NCBI GenBank assembly: GCA_003168265.1
Contig: PMSV01000017.1
Location: 1 to 64,000, forward strand
Direction of reading: 5' to 3'
Origin: Chitinophagaceae bacterium
GTDB lineage: Bacteria > Bacteroidota > Bacteroidia > Chitinophagales > Chitinophagaceae
DNA: 64,000 bases
The notes below the pieces were generated by a model. That model worked only from the letters and a program-made list of their open reading frames with translations, had not been told where the DNA came from and did no database searches. Positions 55,051-63,865 of the stretch are shown one piece after another. How positions within the stretch are numbered: position 1 is the first letter of the stretch; every line of letters starts with the position of its first letter. The translations under genes and the position numbers were made by a program.

Positions 55051-55581
55051 CTAATCCTTTCTTATCTGCTCCCTGGTAAGCCCGCTTTTGATCTTATGCT
55101 GTAAAGTTATCAGCGCATTCAACAGGGCTTCGGGGCGGGGCGGGCAACCGGCTACATAGACGTCGACCGGTATTACATGATCCGCTCCTTTCACCACTGA
55201 ATAAGTGTTATAGAAAAAGGGGCCTCCGCTGATCGCGCAGGCGCCCATGGCAATGACGTATTTGGGATCGGCCATCTGGTCATATAATCGTTTCAATACC
55301 GGGGCCATTTTGTTTACTATGGTGCCGGCGATGATGATAACATCGGCCTGGCGTGGCGTTGCTCTTGCCACTTCAAATCCAAACCTGGAAAAATCATATT
55401 TGGCGGATGCTACGGCCATCATTTCGATGCCGCAGCAACTCGTTGCAAAGGTCAGAGGCCAGAGGGAATTGGATCGGGCCCAGTTGATGACATCATCCAG
55501 CTTGCTGAGTACCACCCCTCCGCCTGGCAGGTCGTGAACCTGTCCTGGGAATTCAACAGGAGTCTTTTTTTCTTCAACCAT
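55051..55581 (-). CDS. nuoB: NADH-quinone oxidoreductase subunit B
   Basis: The subunit carrying terminal cluster N2. The ligand cysteines are visible: Cys49-Cys50 ([10 protein letters not shown]), Cys115 ([11 protein letters not shown]) and Cys146 ([11 protein letters not shown]). It has 176 residues, starts 10 bases after nuoA and ends 3 bases before nuoC. N2 appears fully functional. Confidence 0.97.
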   Translation of the reverse strand: MVEEKKTPVEFPGQVHDLPGGGVVLSKLDDVINWARSNSLWPLTFATSCCGIEMMAVASAKYDFSRFGFEVARATPRQADVIIIAGTIVNKMAPVLKRLYDQMADPKYVIAMGACAISGGPFFYNTYSVVKGADHVIPVDVYVAGCPPRPEALLNALITLQHKIKSGLTREQIRKD

Positions 55582-55590
55582 ATATTTTGC

Positions 55591-55941
55591 TTAGATCCAT
55601 TTTAATGCGCCTTTTTTATGCGCATATAAAAAACCTATAAATAATACGAAAAAGAATATTACGATCTCTACGAAGGCCGTCCATCCGGAGAGTTTTGCTA
55701 CAACGGCCCAGGGATATAAAAAAACAAGTTCAACGTCAAATATCAGGAAGATCAGCGCAAACAGATAATACCCCACATTCAACTGGGTCCAGGTATTTCC
55801 CCTTGTGGGTATGCCGCATTCATAAGGCTCTCCCTTCTGCTTGTTCTTTGTTCCCGTTAAGACGACACGGGCGAGCAGTATGGCAATACCTGAAAAGGCG
55901 ATGGCGGCAATGATGAGCACAATGAGCGATGAAGCACCCAT
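55591..55941 (-). CDS. nuoA: NADH-quinone oxidoreductase subunit A
   Basis: A 116-residue, three-helix membrane subunit with KGEPYECGIPTRGNTWTQLN (the Cys-bearing loop) and FLIFDVELVFLYPWAVVAK. It is the first gene of the nuo operon. The promoter should lie in 55942-56140, shared with a divergent gene; TATATTTA near 55960 (minus strand) is a possible -7 element. Confidence 0.96.
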   Translation of the reverse strand: MGASSLIVLIIAAIAFSGIAILLARVVLTGTKNKQKGEPYECGIPTRGNTWTQLNVGYYLFALIFLIFDVELVFLYPWAVVAKLSGWTAFVEIVIFFFVLFIGFLYAHKKGALKWI

Positions 55942-56148
55942 GAGTGGAACAGTTTTAGTAAATATAGGAACTATAGGGCAAAAGACATATGAGGGTAATC
56001 AAATTTTTATATGAGCTTTTATGCCTGAGTAGGTAAATTTTTGCAAACTTCACTGATTTTTCGCTGGCAGTGGCAACGGTTATGAGTATCCTAAGAATGC
56101 CGCTTTGCAGGTTTGCTGGGGAATTGTTAAATTTCCATTTTGAAGTCT

Positions 56149-57615
56149 ATGCAAATTTCAAAAGAGACGGTCCGGCATTTAACGCTTAAGGAACCGGACC
56201 TGCCGCCATCGGAAATTTTCGGCCTGCCCGAGAAAGTGCTTCAATTCGGTACGGGAGTCCTGCTCAGGGCTCTGCCGGACTTTTTTATTGACCTGGCTAA
56301 TAAGAATAGGATATTTAATGGCAGAATCGTGGTGGTTAAGTCCACGGCCTCCGGTGCCACCGATGCATTTGAAAGGCAGGACGGACTCTATACGGTTTGC
56401 ACAAGGGGGATTGAAAACGGAAAGATCATTTCTGAGAATTCGGTGAATGCCAGCATCAGCAGAGTGATCAGGGCGGCGGACGAATGGAATAAGGTGTTGG
56501 AATGCGCTCATAGTGCGGATATTGAACTGGTGATTTCCAATACTACGGAAGTGGGGCTGAGACTGAGCCCCGATAATTTGTTTGGTGATCCTCCGGCCTC
56601 TTTTCCGGGTAAGTTGCTTGCATTTTTGCTGGAACGGTATAAGGCTTTCAGCGGCGACCCGGACAAGGGCCTGGTCATTGTACCTACGGAACTTATACCA
56701 GAAAACGGGCAGCTTCTACGTTCCATACTGCTTGAACTTTGTGAACAGAACGGAATTGGCCAGGATTTCAGGACCTGGCTGGTGGAGTCGAATCATTTCT
56801 GCAGTTCCCTGGTAGACAGGATCGTTCCCGGCAAATTGAACCGGGCGGAGGCAGAAAAACTGGAAAAAGCATGGGGTTTTGAGGATGAATTAATGATCAT
56901 GGCCGAGCCTTACAGGCTCTGGGCGATTGAAACTTCTTCTGTAAGAGCGAAGAGGGTTCTCGGCTTCACGGAAGCTGATCCAGGAGCTATCATTGCGCCC
57001 GATATCAGCCTTTTTCGCGAACTGAAGCTTAGGCTTCTAAATGGTTCTCATACTTTCTGTTGCGGACTGGCTCAGCTTGCAGGTTTTACAATGGTCAGGG
57101 AAGCCATGGCTGATCCTGTATTTTCCCGGTTTATCCGGTCCCTGATGGACGAGGAGATCGCTCCTGCCATTGAATCTCCCCTGATAAATTTGGCTACTGC
57201 TCATGCATTTGCATCCAAAGTGGCAGACCGTTATACCAACCCCTTTATCGATCATCGCTGGTCGAATATTACCCTTCAATATTCCTCCAAAATGTATATG
57301 CGCAATGTTCCGACCCTGAATAATTACATTAGGCGGTTCGCAGCCTTGCCCAAACGCATGGTTTTAGGGTTTGCGGCTTTTTTAGTTTTCATGAACAGCA
57401 AACAGGTGATTGACGACCAGGCGGAAGTTTTTTATGAGGCCTGGAAAGAACCCGGAACGGAAGCTAGGGTCCAAACCATTCTGGCAAATAAGGGTCTTTG
57501 GAATCAGGACCTGAGTGAAATTCCCGGATTAGCGGAAAAGATCACAGAATATTTGGACCTGATCATGCAGGATGGGATGAAAAAAACCTTAGAGAACTTT
57601 GTTCAGCAAATATGA
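56149..57615 (+). CDS. uxaB: Tagaturonate reductase (altronate oxidoreductase)
   Basis: A member of the mannitol dehydrogenase family that reduces D-tagaturonate to D-altronate with NADH in galacturonate use. The N-terminal Rossmann region reads LQFGTGVLLRALPDFFIDLA, followed by TEVGLRLS. The C-terminal domain has KLRLLNGSHTFCCGLAQLAG (catalytic Asn/His) and KMYMRNVPTLNNYIRRF. I start at the ATG at 56149; a TTG at 56140 in frame is less likely. No other pectin or uronate genes are beside it, so it may depend on a distant uxa locus. Confidence 0.88.
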   Translation: MQISKETVRHLTLKEPDLPPSEIFGLPEKVLQFGTGVLLRALPDFFIDLANKNRIFNGRIVVVKSTASGATDAFERQDGLYTVCTRGIENGKIISENSVNASISRVIRAADEWNKVLECAHSADIELVISNTTEVGLRLSPDNLFGDPPASFPGKLLAFLLERYKAFSGDPDKGLVIVPTELIPENGQLLRSILLELCEQNGIGQDFRTWLVESNHFCSSLVDRIVPGKLNRAEAEKLEKAWGFEDELMIMAEPYRLWAIETSSVRAKRVLGFTEADPGAIIAPDISLFRELKLRLLNGSHTFCCGLAQLAGFTMVREAMADPVFSRFIRSLMDEEIAPAIESPLINLATAHAFASKVADRYTNPFIDHRWSNITLQYSSKMYMRNVPTLNNYIRRFAALPKRMVLGFAAFLVFMNSKQVIDDQAEVFYEAWKEPGTEARVQTILANKGLWNQDLSEIPGLAEKITEYLDLIMQDGMKKTLENFVQQI

Positions 57616-58127
57616 GGTTTGAGGCAATCATAGAAAAATTTGGCAATATGGGCGAGAAGACCGGTTGGTCCTATGTGAGGATTCCGGAAGGCATTGCATT
57701 GAAACTCAAACCAGGAAACCGTAAATCTTTTCGGGTAAAAGGGAAATTAGATAAGGTGCCGATTGAAAGGATTGCCTTGCTTCCCATGGGGGAGGGAGAA
57801 TTCATCCTGGTCCTGAAATCTGAATTAAGGAGGAAATTGGGAAAGCATGAGGGGGATTCCCTCAGCCTGAAATTGGAACCTGATGAGCGGCCTCCGGCGA
57901 TCCCGGAGCTTTTGATGGAATGCCTTAGGGATGAACCTCTCGCACTGGAATTCTTCAATGGCTTGCCCCTTTCTCACAGGAATTATTTTGGGACCTGGAT
58001 CAGGACTGCTAAAACCGAAGCGACAAGGGCTAAACGGGTGGCAGAATCTGTTAATGCGCTTGCCAAAAAGATGAATTTCGGGCAGATGTCCCGGGCTTTG
58101 AAGGCTAAAAATGGTGATTGGGGTTAA
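57612..58127 (+). CDS. DUF1905/YdeI (OmdA) family protein
   Basis: A 171-residue protein with an N-terminal DUF1905 beta-barrel domain (FEAIIEKFGNMGEKTGWSYV ... GEGEFILVLKSELRRKLGKH) and a C-terminal YdeI/OmpD-associated helical domain (ALEFFNGLPLSHRNYFGTWI, AKTEATRAKRVAESV). It overlaps the end of uxaB by 4 bases (ATGA), so the two are coupled. The function is unknown; the family is linked to stress resistance in some bacteria. Confidence 0.88.
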   Translation: MRFEAIIEKFGNMGEKTGWSYVRIPEGIALKLKPGNRKSFRVKGKLDKVPIERIALLPMGEGEFILVLKSELRRKLGKHEGDSLSLKLEPDERPPAIPELLMECLRDEPLALEFFNGLPLSHRNYFGTWIRTAKTEATRAKRVAESVNALAKKMNFGQMSRALKAKNGDWG

Positions 58128-58133
58128 TATTTT

Positions 58134-58598
58134 TCATTTCACCATGGCCGTAGAACCCTGAACCCTGGGCAGATTTCTGTGCTGCCTGGATTCTGAAATG
58201 AATTTATTCAAACCGCTTACCAGGATAAACAAAATACCTATTGCAGCGATCGCCGTGACTGCTTTTTTGATAAAAGGCTGATAATACCTTCCATAATAGC
58301 AGTCTCTATAAGCTTCAACGCCATTTTCAGAGATTTGAACCAACATGGCGCGTGGATCATAATCATCTCCCCAGATATTGACATGGCCATTCTCCGAGAG
58401 GAGATAGCATGCCTCTTTGAGGGTATTGAAATCATAATTTTTTGAAGCAAAGGCTATATCGAAGAGAGGAATGAAGAGATAATTTTTGTCTTCTTTCTTT
58501 TTGGCGTTGTTCTCATCGAACCAAAGATCGTTGGTACTAAGTCCCTTCAAGATCCAGGCAGCCGCATTTTTCCTCAGTTTTTCATGATATTTATTCAT
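58134..58598 (-). CDS. Hypothetical protein with C-terminal membrane segment
   Basis: A 154-residue protein. Residues 1-105 look like a small helix/beta domain similar in pattern to winged helices (LSTNDLWFDENNAKKKEDKN, then TLKEACYLLSENGHVNIWGD), and the C-terminus has one membrane helix (about residues 114-133, AVTAIAAIGILFILVSGLNK). I do not recognise a family. It is convergent with the YdeI-type gene and stands alone. Confidence 0.6.
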   Translation of the reverse strand: MNKYHEKLRKNAAAWILKGLSTNDLWFDENNAKKKEDKNYLFIPLFDIAFASKNYDFNTLKEACYLLSENGHVNIWGDDYDPRAMLVQISENGVEAYRDCYYGRYYQPFIKKAVTAIAAIGILFILVSGLNKFISESRQHRNLPRVQGSTAMVK

Positions 58599-58852
58599 AT
58601 AGATAAGAAATAGAATATTGGATAAGACTACCCGGAATTAACGAGTAAAAATGCTTGCTTATTGCCATAGCCCCCGGAAAAAACCCTAATTGCCAGCAAG
58701 GTTTCCCTTAATCGAACCGGAAATTCCCATTTCTGGAAGAAATTTATTAAACAAATGGTAGTAAACAATTGGCTATCAGTTTATTGATCTTTTGGTACGG
58801 GCTTGGATATTTCAGGTTGATCCCTTGAAAACTAAAAATTAAAATCTGTAAA

Positions 58853-60253
58853 ATGAAAACTAAATCTACCCTCATCAACAAACAAACGGTTGCAAGCCTT
58901 ACGGCTACAATTTGTATGCTGTTTACCATTCTTACCAGCCATGCACAGATGTGCAGTTCCCCTGGAACGGTTATTTATGCGCTTTCTAACTCCGGGAATA
59001 TTGCACCGGTTACAGTTAGTAATGGGAATATCGGAGCCACGATGAATCCGACTTACCCAACGGGCTCTGCTTCCGCGAATGCTATCGGATACAATACGGT
59101 AAATGGGCTCTTCTACTATTTCCAAAATGAGAATTCCGGCTCTTCACAAATATTCGTTTCTTATAATCCAACCAGCAATGCCTACACCACCCTGGCTAAT
59201 GCGCCGATCACGGCTGCAGTATTAAAGGGTTGTGTGAGCTTTAACGGGACCGGTTATTATTGCCTGGATTCGAATGGTAATCTTTGTTATTATGATATCA
59301 CAAGCAATACCTGGGTTTTGGTTTGCAACAGTTTTACCGATCAGTTTGGTAACAATGTAACCACATCTTTCCAAAATATGGCCAGCGGCGATATGGCGAT
59401 TGACGCTTTAGGGAACCTTTGGGTGGTTACCTCCACCGGTTCTGTTTGGGGGCTATATAAAATCCCTACTCCTCTTGCAACTTCAGCTATATCTTCGATG
59501 AATGTTGTACAGTTAGTAGCCCCGACCACAGCTACTCCGACAGGCGTTAATTTCGTAGGCATCGCCTTTGATCCAGCCGGCTTGATCTACATGGCAACTA
59601 ACAATGACTTATATCTTCTTCAATCCAATTTTTCGCTTACCCATCTGGCAGCTTTCAGTATACCGGGAGCCTGCGGGGATCTTACTTCCTGTAACTACCC
59701 TTTCACTATTCTGCCTTTAAGTTTTGAAAACCTGAATGCCAGTTCGAATGGTAACCATACAGTTTCTGTCTCCTGGACGATCGCTCAACAGCGGGACGCT
59801 AAAGGTTATAATGTTGAGAGAAGCAATAATGGAAGCGACTGGAATACGGTAGGATTTGTTGCCGCTCAGGACAATAATGCAACGGAATTGAATTACCAGT
59901 ATACGGATGCCAATCCCGGAACAGGGATGATCTATTATCGCATAGAAGCTATTAATGAGCAAGGAAATGAATCTTATTCTGCAGTTAAAACAGTTGAGAT
60001 CGCAGATCAGAGTGCATCAGCGATAGCCCTCTGGCCCAATCCGGCTAAAGACATAGTGAATATTCAGAATAAGAGTGAGGCCAATGCAACGGTTAGCATC
60101 TATACTCAGTCGGGCAGCCTGGTCAGGCAAATGCAATTGCAACCGGGAACCGCCAGCGTCAATATCAGCAATCTGAGCTTTGGAGCCTATATCGTCCATG
60201 TGAGCAATGCAGATGGCAGCAGTTTCAACCAAAAATTTATCAAAGAGTTTTAG
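58853..60253 (+). CDS. T9SS-sorted secreted protein
   Basis: A 466-residue secreted protein with a signal peptide (QTVASLTATICMLFTILTSH, cleaved after AQ). A repeat region (about residues 40-285) with patterns such as NGLFYYFQNENSGSSQIFVS and MASGDMAIDALGNLWVVTST suggests a beta-propeller. A fibronectin-like linker follows (ILPLSFENLNASSNGNHTVS, VSWTIAQQRDAKGYNVERSN), then a type A T9SS sorting domain (ALWPNPAKDIVNIQNKSEAN to FNQKFIKEF). Its plan matches the second half of the gene at 18787-20823, without the PKD part. The function is unknown. Confidence 0.88.
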   Translation: MKTKSTLINKQTVASLTATICMLFTILTSHAQMCSSPGTVIYALSNSGNIAPVTVSNGNIGATMNPTYPTGSASANAIGYNTVNGLFYYFQNENSGSSQIFVSYNPTSNAYTTLANAPITAAVLKGCVSFNGTGYYCLDSNGNLCYYDITSNTWVLVCNSFTDQFGNNVTTSFQNMASGDMAIDALGNLWVVTSTGSVWGLYKIPTPLATSAISSMNVVQLVAPTTATPTGVNFVGIAFDPAGLIYMATNNDLYLLQSNFSLTHLAAFSIPGACGDLTSCNYPFTILPLSFENLNASSNGNHTVSVSWTIAQQRDAKGYNVERSNNGSDWNTVGFVAAQDNNATELNYQYTDANPGTGMIYYRIEAINEQGNESYSAVKTVEIADQSASAIALWPNPAKDIVNIQNKSEANATVSIYTQSGSLVRQMQLQPGTASVNISNLSFGAYIVHVSNADGSSFNQKFIKEF

Positions 60254-60567
60254 TTTTCATACTACAGATCAACTGTCCTGCCTGTTTTTACAGGCGGGAC
60301 TTTTTTTTAAATAGGGCAAGTATACCCAGTTACACACAACATATCAAAGCTGTACTTCATATTTGAGCATTCTTGATTTTATAGTGTAATAAAAATATAT
60401 CGAAGCAAAATTATCTTCAGAGCGAAATAACTGAATGCAATTTTTATTGGAGTGAAACCAATTCGGAGCATCAAGAGGGAGTGAAGCAGAATCGCACTTT
60501 ATGCATTTTACTAAATTATTTTGGTTGAGATAGGCTTTTATCCAATTATCAGTGGCCTAAACCCAAG
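60254..60567. other. Intergenic region with terminator and AT-rich spacer
   Basis: After the terminator at 60275-60308 there is about 260 bases of AT-rich sequence with no convincing gene on either strand. It leads into the 3' end of a small lipoprotein gene. Confidence 0.4.
60275..60308 (+). terminator. Intrinsic terminator after the T9SS gene
   Basis: A 10-bp stem (GTCCTGCCTG/CAGGCGGGAC, 60275-60284 and 60291-60300, one G-U pair) with loop TTTTTA is followed by eight T. Confidence 0.9.
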
Positions 60568-60765
60568 CTAAGCTCTATATTCTTTTGAAAAATGAGCCGA
60601 TTCCCAATATCTTCCATTAATTGGTTTAATATCTGCTGTTGGTGGTTGCCCTGCCCGGTAAGTATATGCTTTGACAGGATCGTTTGTATTTTTTTCTTGG
60701 CAACTTCCTACTAAAATGATTACAACAGAAATAATCAAAAAGCGGGAAAAATACCTCACATTCAT
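60568..60765 (-). CDS. Small lipoprotein
   Basis: A 65-residue protein with a clear lipobox (FLIISVVIILVGSCQEKN; Cys at about residue 22) and a short polar tail (PTADIKPINGRYWESAHFSK). No family is recognised. The tail is short enough that the gene might be a truncated form of a longer lipoprotein. Confidence 0.5.
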   Translation of the reverse strand: MNVRYFSRFLIISVVIILVGSCQEKNTNDPVKAYTYRAGQPPTADIKPINGRYWESAHFSKEYRA

Positions 60766-60890
60766 TTTAATTGCAATTATTTTTTCACGCTTTTATTATT
60801 AGCATATTTTGCATAAGCTTTCATTATAGCTAAGAAAGAACCATTATTCCACTTCCTTTTGCGCTCCTAAAACCTCATGACACTAAACTG

Positions 60891-60921
60891 ACCCGGTTTG
60901 GGCCCCAGGTTCGGGCCGGGT
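60891..60921. repeat. GC-rich inverted repeat
   Basis: Arms ACCCGG and CCGGGT (60891-60896 and 60916-60921) flank a GC-rich loop that itself holds GGGCCCC. It is markedly more GC-rich than its surroundings and lies just downstream of the mobile-element genes. It has no T tract, so it is not an obvious terminator. Confidence 0.4.
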
Positions 60922-61027
60922 TGCTCCTGGTTGTTTTTTAAGCAGCTCACTTCCTTAGGGGTGCGGTGCTTTTTTTTGCCCTCTTTAAGGTAAAAAGAAG
61001 GGACTTGGGTTTGAGCCGGAACTTAAA

Positions 61028-61492
61028 TCATAATGATTCATCGTAATGCTTGAAGCCGATCCGGTTCCTGGGTGCCGGTTTGCTATCTTTTTCGATCAGC
61101 TCCTTTAAAACAGCAAAAATATTCTCGATGTCCTTGCTGTTGCCCTTGACCTGTTTTTCCAGCTTGGCAAGCTGCAATAATATTTCTTTATGCGTCAATG
61201 AATACTTCCGCATTTTCGTGAACACCCGGATGATTCTGATATTTACTTCTATAGCGGTCTTGCTGTTCAGGACACTGGATAACATAGCTACTCCCTGTTC
61301 TGTAAACACATTGGGCTTATATCGGGTTCCGCCCCAACTTGAGGTCACAATTTGTGACCTCAAGTTTTGCCATTCTTTATCAATTAATGTGAACATAAAG
61401 TCTTTGGGGAAACTATCTATGTTTCTTTTTACAGCTTGATTGAACACTTTTGTGTCCACACCATACATTTCAGCAAGGTCTCTGTCGAGCAT
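61028..61492 (-). CDS. ORF6N-domain protein, N-terminally shortened
   Basis: A 154-residue ORF6N DNA-binding-type protein (MLDRDLAEMYGVDTKVFNQA, then SFPKDFMFTLIDKEWQNLRS, then VFTEQGVAMLSSVLNS) followed by a coiled-coil-like tail. Full members begin about 15-20 residues earlier with an I..IRG..VMLDRDLA stretch; here a TAA stops the frame nine codons before MLDRD, and the integrase fragment ends 11 bases upstream. Such genes are typical of phage and mobile-element cargo. It may still make protein. Confidence 0.75.
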   Translation of the reverse strand: MLDRDLAEMYGVDTKVFNQAVKRNIDSFPKDFMFTLIDKEWQNLRSQIVTSSWGGTRYKPNVFTEQGVAMLSSVLNSKTAIEVNIRIIRVFTKMRKYSLTHKEILLQLAKLEKQVKGNSKDIENIFAVLKELIEKDSKPAPRNRIGFKHYDESL

Positions 61493-61503
61493 TACTTTTT
61501 CAC

Positions 61504-61878
61504 CTAATTTTTAATGCCCTCTTTTAAGTCTTCAAGGTTACCAATCTTGTAGGATTCCGTGGTGCTGATGTGCCGGTGGCCTGCCATCACCTGCACCTTT
61601 CTTAAGTGGTGTTGCTTTAACCAGTGGGTAATCACCCATGCCCTTAACTGCTCCAGGGTCTTTACCTTGCTGTTCATCTTTTTAAGGTGCTGAAGCAACA
61701 TGCTCATCATATTGCTCCGGCTTTTGCCTTCGCCAAGCTGTAAAAAAAATTCCTGCGTGGCTGTTGGAAGCTTTCTGCGTTGCATGATCTGTTTTCTGGT
61801 ATCGTTCAGGTAATCCAAAAGATCAAAAACCTGATGGCTCTCTAACCGCAATGTCCTTTCAGCCCCCCTGCAATTCAC
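61504..61878 (-). pseudogene. Tyrosine recombinase/integrase, C-terminal fragment
   Basis: A 124-codon frame with the last part of the catalytic domain of a XerC/D-like integrase: TLRLESHQVFDLLDYL, then QLRAWVITHWLKQHHLRKVQ, then MAGHRHISTTESYKIGNLED. The second Arg (QLR), the His of AGHRH and the nucleophilic Tyr (TESYK) are present. The N-terminal SAM-like domain and the first catalytic Arg are missing, so it cannot be active alone. It lies head-to-tail with ORF6N. Confidence 0.75.
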
Positions 61879-62042
61879 GCTCCCAAAGGGAAAGCGATTG
61901 GTTTGTCAGGTCAGTGAACAGAACGGCGGGAGGCTTCTCATGCTGCATGCCGGTCACAAGGCATTGCTAAAAGCACGCGTACCATTTTCTCCAGAGAATA
62001 CCAAGTAATAACTTTTATTATTCACTTTAAAATATCACGATC

Positions 62043-62915
62043 ATGAACGAAAAGAATTATGATTTCCTGAAAGACCAATTGAAATATTCTGGCTTCGGGG
62101 ACAAGCTCATTGAACAGCTCAAAGAAAAAATGTAGCAAAAGAGTGATTTCACCCTGATGCATACAGAGAAATATGGTAGCGACGATGTAACGGCTTCGCT
62201 TTATTTCAAAAAATCGGAGCAGAGCGATTTTTTCTTCTTCAACAAATACCTGATGAGCCTTACAAAGGAAGGCCAGAAAGACCCACTGCAGCAAACGTTC
62301 TACACTGATAAAAGCATCACGCTGAAAGAAGGCTACAACCTGCTTGATGACCGGGCGGTCCATAAAACGCTTACAACAAAGGATGACCTGAAATACAACG
62401 CCTGGGTGCAGCTTGATTTCAAGAACATCAACAAGAGCGGCAATTACGAGATGAAGCAGTACCACCAGAACTATGGGTTTGACCTGGAAAAGACGCTCGC
62501 GAAATACCCGATACAAGAACTGAACAACGAGCAATTCAAGGAGTCGCTGATCAAATCTTTACAAAGGGGCAACCTTCAATCCGCAAGTTTCCTTTTGAAT
62601 GGTGAAGAAAAGAAACTATTCATCACGCCTAACCTTTCTTTCAAAACGATCACCGCTTATGACAATAATATGCAGCGCGTACCGCTGCAATCACTCTCGC
62701 AAAAGCAGGAACAAAAAGAATCTGTTGCCCAGCAGCAAACAGTGGGAAAGGAACAAAAACAGAATTTGAACGGAGAGCAAAACGGGGTTGCGTCGCAGCA
62801 GAAAGTCGGTAAAGAACAAAATGCGGATCACTCTATAAAAAAAGAGGAAAACCAAAGCCTGGATGGCGAAAAGAAAGAGCGCAAGCAGCGCAACCGGCAC
62901 AAGATTGCGCATTAG
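62043..62915 (+). pseudogene. Conjugative-transposon-type protein interrupted by an amber codon
   Basis: The ATG at 62043 starts MNEKNYDFLKDQLKYSGFGD and continues to KEKM, then a TAG at 62133 (codon 31). The frame continues without a break to 62915. The rest (HTEKYGSDDVTASLYFKKSE, then KSITLKEGYNLLDDRAVHKT, YNAWVQLDFKNINKSGNYEM) matches a family of Bacteroidota transposon proteins of unknown function that have no stop there. An ATG at 62157 could restart translation, giving 252 residues. The C-terminus is a long Gln/Glu/Lys-rich tail with short repeats (QQKVGKEQN). Confidence 0.65.
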
Positions 62916-62951
62916 CGAATAATGAGAATTTTTTATCAGAAAACGTGGCAT

Positions 62952-63221
62952 ATGGGAGTGGAGATCATTACAAAAGAAGACCTGCAGCATTTCAGGATGC
63001 AGTTGCTGAATGATTTGAAAGAATGGGCTTCTCATTTAAAGCAGGCAAGCCGAGAACCATTGGAAGGTCTGAGAACAAAAAATGTTCGGCAGATACTAAA
63101 GTGTTCCACTGGCAAGCTGTATATTTTGCGGGATGCTGGAAAACTGCGCTGGAAAATAGTGGGAGGTACAGTTTATTACCGCAAAGAGGATGTGAAAAAA
63201 TTGGTGGAAGAAGGATTCTGA
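62952..63221 (+). CDS. Helix-turn-helix (excisionase/MerR-like) protein
   Basis: An 89-residue protein from the ATG at 62952 (MGVEIITKEDLQHFRMQLLN). The first half is helical. The second half is a winged-helix/HTH_17-type domain (KNVRQILKCSTGKLYILRDA, WKIVGGTVYYRKEDVKKLVE) of the kind found in excisionases and mobile-element regulators in Bacteroidota. An in-frame ATG at 62922 adds 10 residues. It is followed after 12 bases by the first of two paralogous small genes. Confidence 0.8.
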   Translation: MGVEIITKEDLQHFRMQLLNDLKEWASHLKQASREPLEGLRTKNVRQILKCSTGKLYILRDAGKLRWKIVGGTVYYRKEDVKKLVEEGF

Positions 63222-63233
63222 AATTGCCTGGTT

Positions 63234-63551
63234 ATGAATTTTGATCGTGAGATTATTGTCTTTTTAAAAAGTATCCGGGATGATCCGCGCATTTGCCCTG
63301 CGCATATCAGCTTGTTTTTAGCCATCCTTCAATATTCGCAGGAACATGAAAGGCAAAACCCGATCCGTATTTTCCGCAGGGACATCATGCCACTAGCGAA
63401 GATCTCAGCCGCAGGCACATATCACCGCTGCATCCGTGATCTGCATGCCTATGGCCATATCAAGTACATCCCCTCTTACAATCATTTTTTAGGGAGCCTA
63501 ATTTATTTATTGCAAGGTGGTGCGATTTATAACGTTGTGGTGCATACTTAA
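63234..63551 (+). CDS. Small mobile-element protein, paralogue 1
   Basis: A 105-residue protein with a winged-helix-like layout: ICPAHISLFLAILQYSQEHE, then NPIRIFRRDIMPLAKISAAG, TYHRCIRDLHAYGHIKYIPS and a C-terminal GSLIYLL. Such proteins accompany excisionase-like genes on Bacteroidota mobile elements; their role is unknown. It is clearly related to the next gene. Confidence 0.6.
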   Translation: MNFDREIIVFLKSIRDDPRICPAHISLFLAILQYSQEHERQNPIRIFRRDIMPLAKISAAGTYHRCIRDLHAYGHIKYIPSYNHFLGSLIYLLQGGAIYNVVVHT

Positions 63552-63580
63552 ATTAAAATAACCTCTTTACTCTTGGAACT

Positions 63581-63865
63581 ATGCAACGAATACTGGAACT
63601 TGATTACTTTTTTGAAATTGTCGGCAAGGACGAGCGGATTGCCATACCCCATCTTTGCATTTATATGGCGCTGTTCCAGTGCTGGAATAAAAGTAATTTC
63701 AATAACCCAATTCTGATACGGCGAAAAGAAATTATGAAGCTTTCGAAGATCAATTCAAAAACAACATATCATAAGTGCATTAAAACTTTGGCAAGTGCAG
63801 GGTATATTCGGTATGTTCCTTCATTTCAGCCGCGGGGGAGTTTGGTCTACATATTAGTAAAGTGA
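63581..63865 (+). CDS. Small mobile-element protein, paralogue 2
   Basis: A 94-residue protein colinear with the one before it: IAIPHLCIYMALFQCWNKSN, NPILIRRKEIMKLSKINSKT, TYHKCIKTLASAGYIRYVPS, GSLVYILVK. The shared pattern (I..H...F.A..Q, NPI.I.R.EIM.L.KI....TYH.CI..L...G.I.Y.PS) shows a tandem duplication followed by divergence. The 135 bases after it hold no gene that I can see. Confidence 0.6.
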   Translation: MQRILELDYFFEIVGKDERIAIPHLCIYMALFQCWNKSNFNNPILIRRKEIMKLSKINSKTTYHKCIKTLASAGYIRYVPSFQPRGSLVYILVK

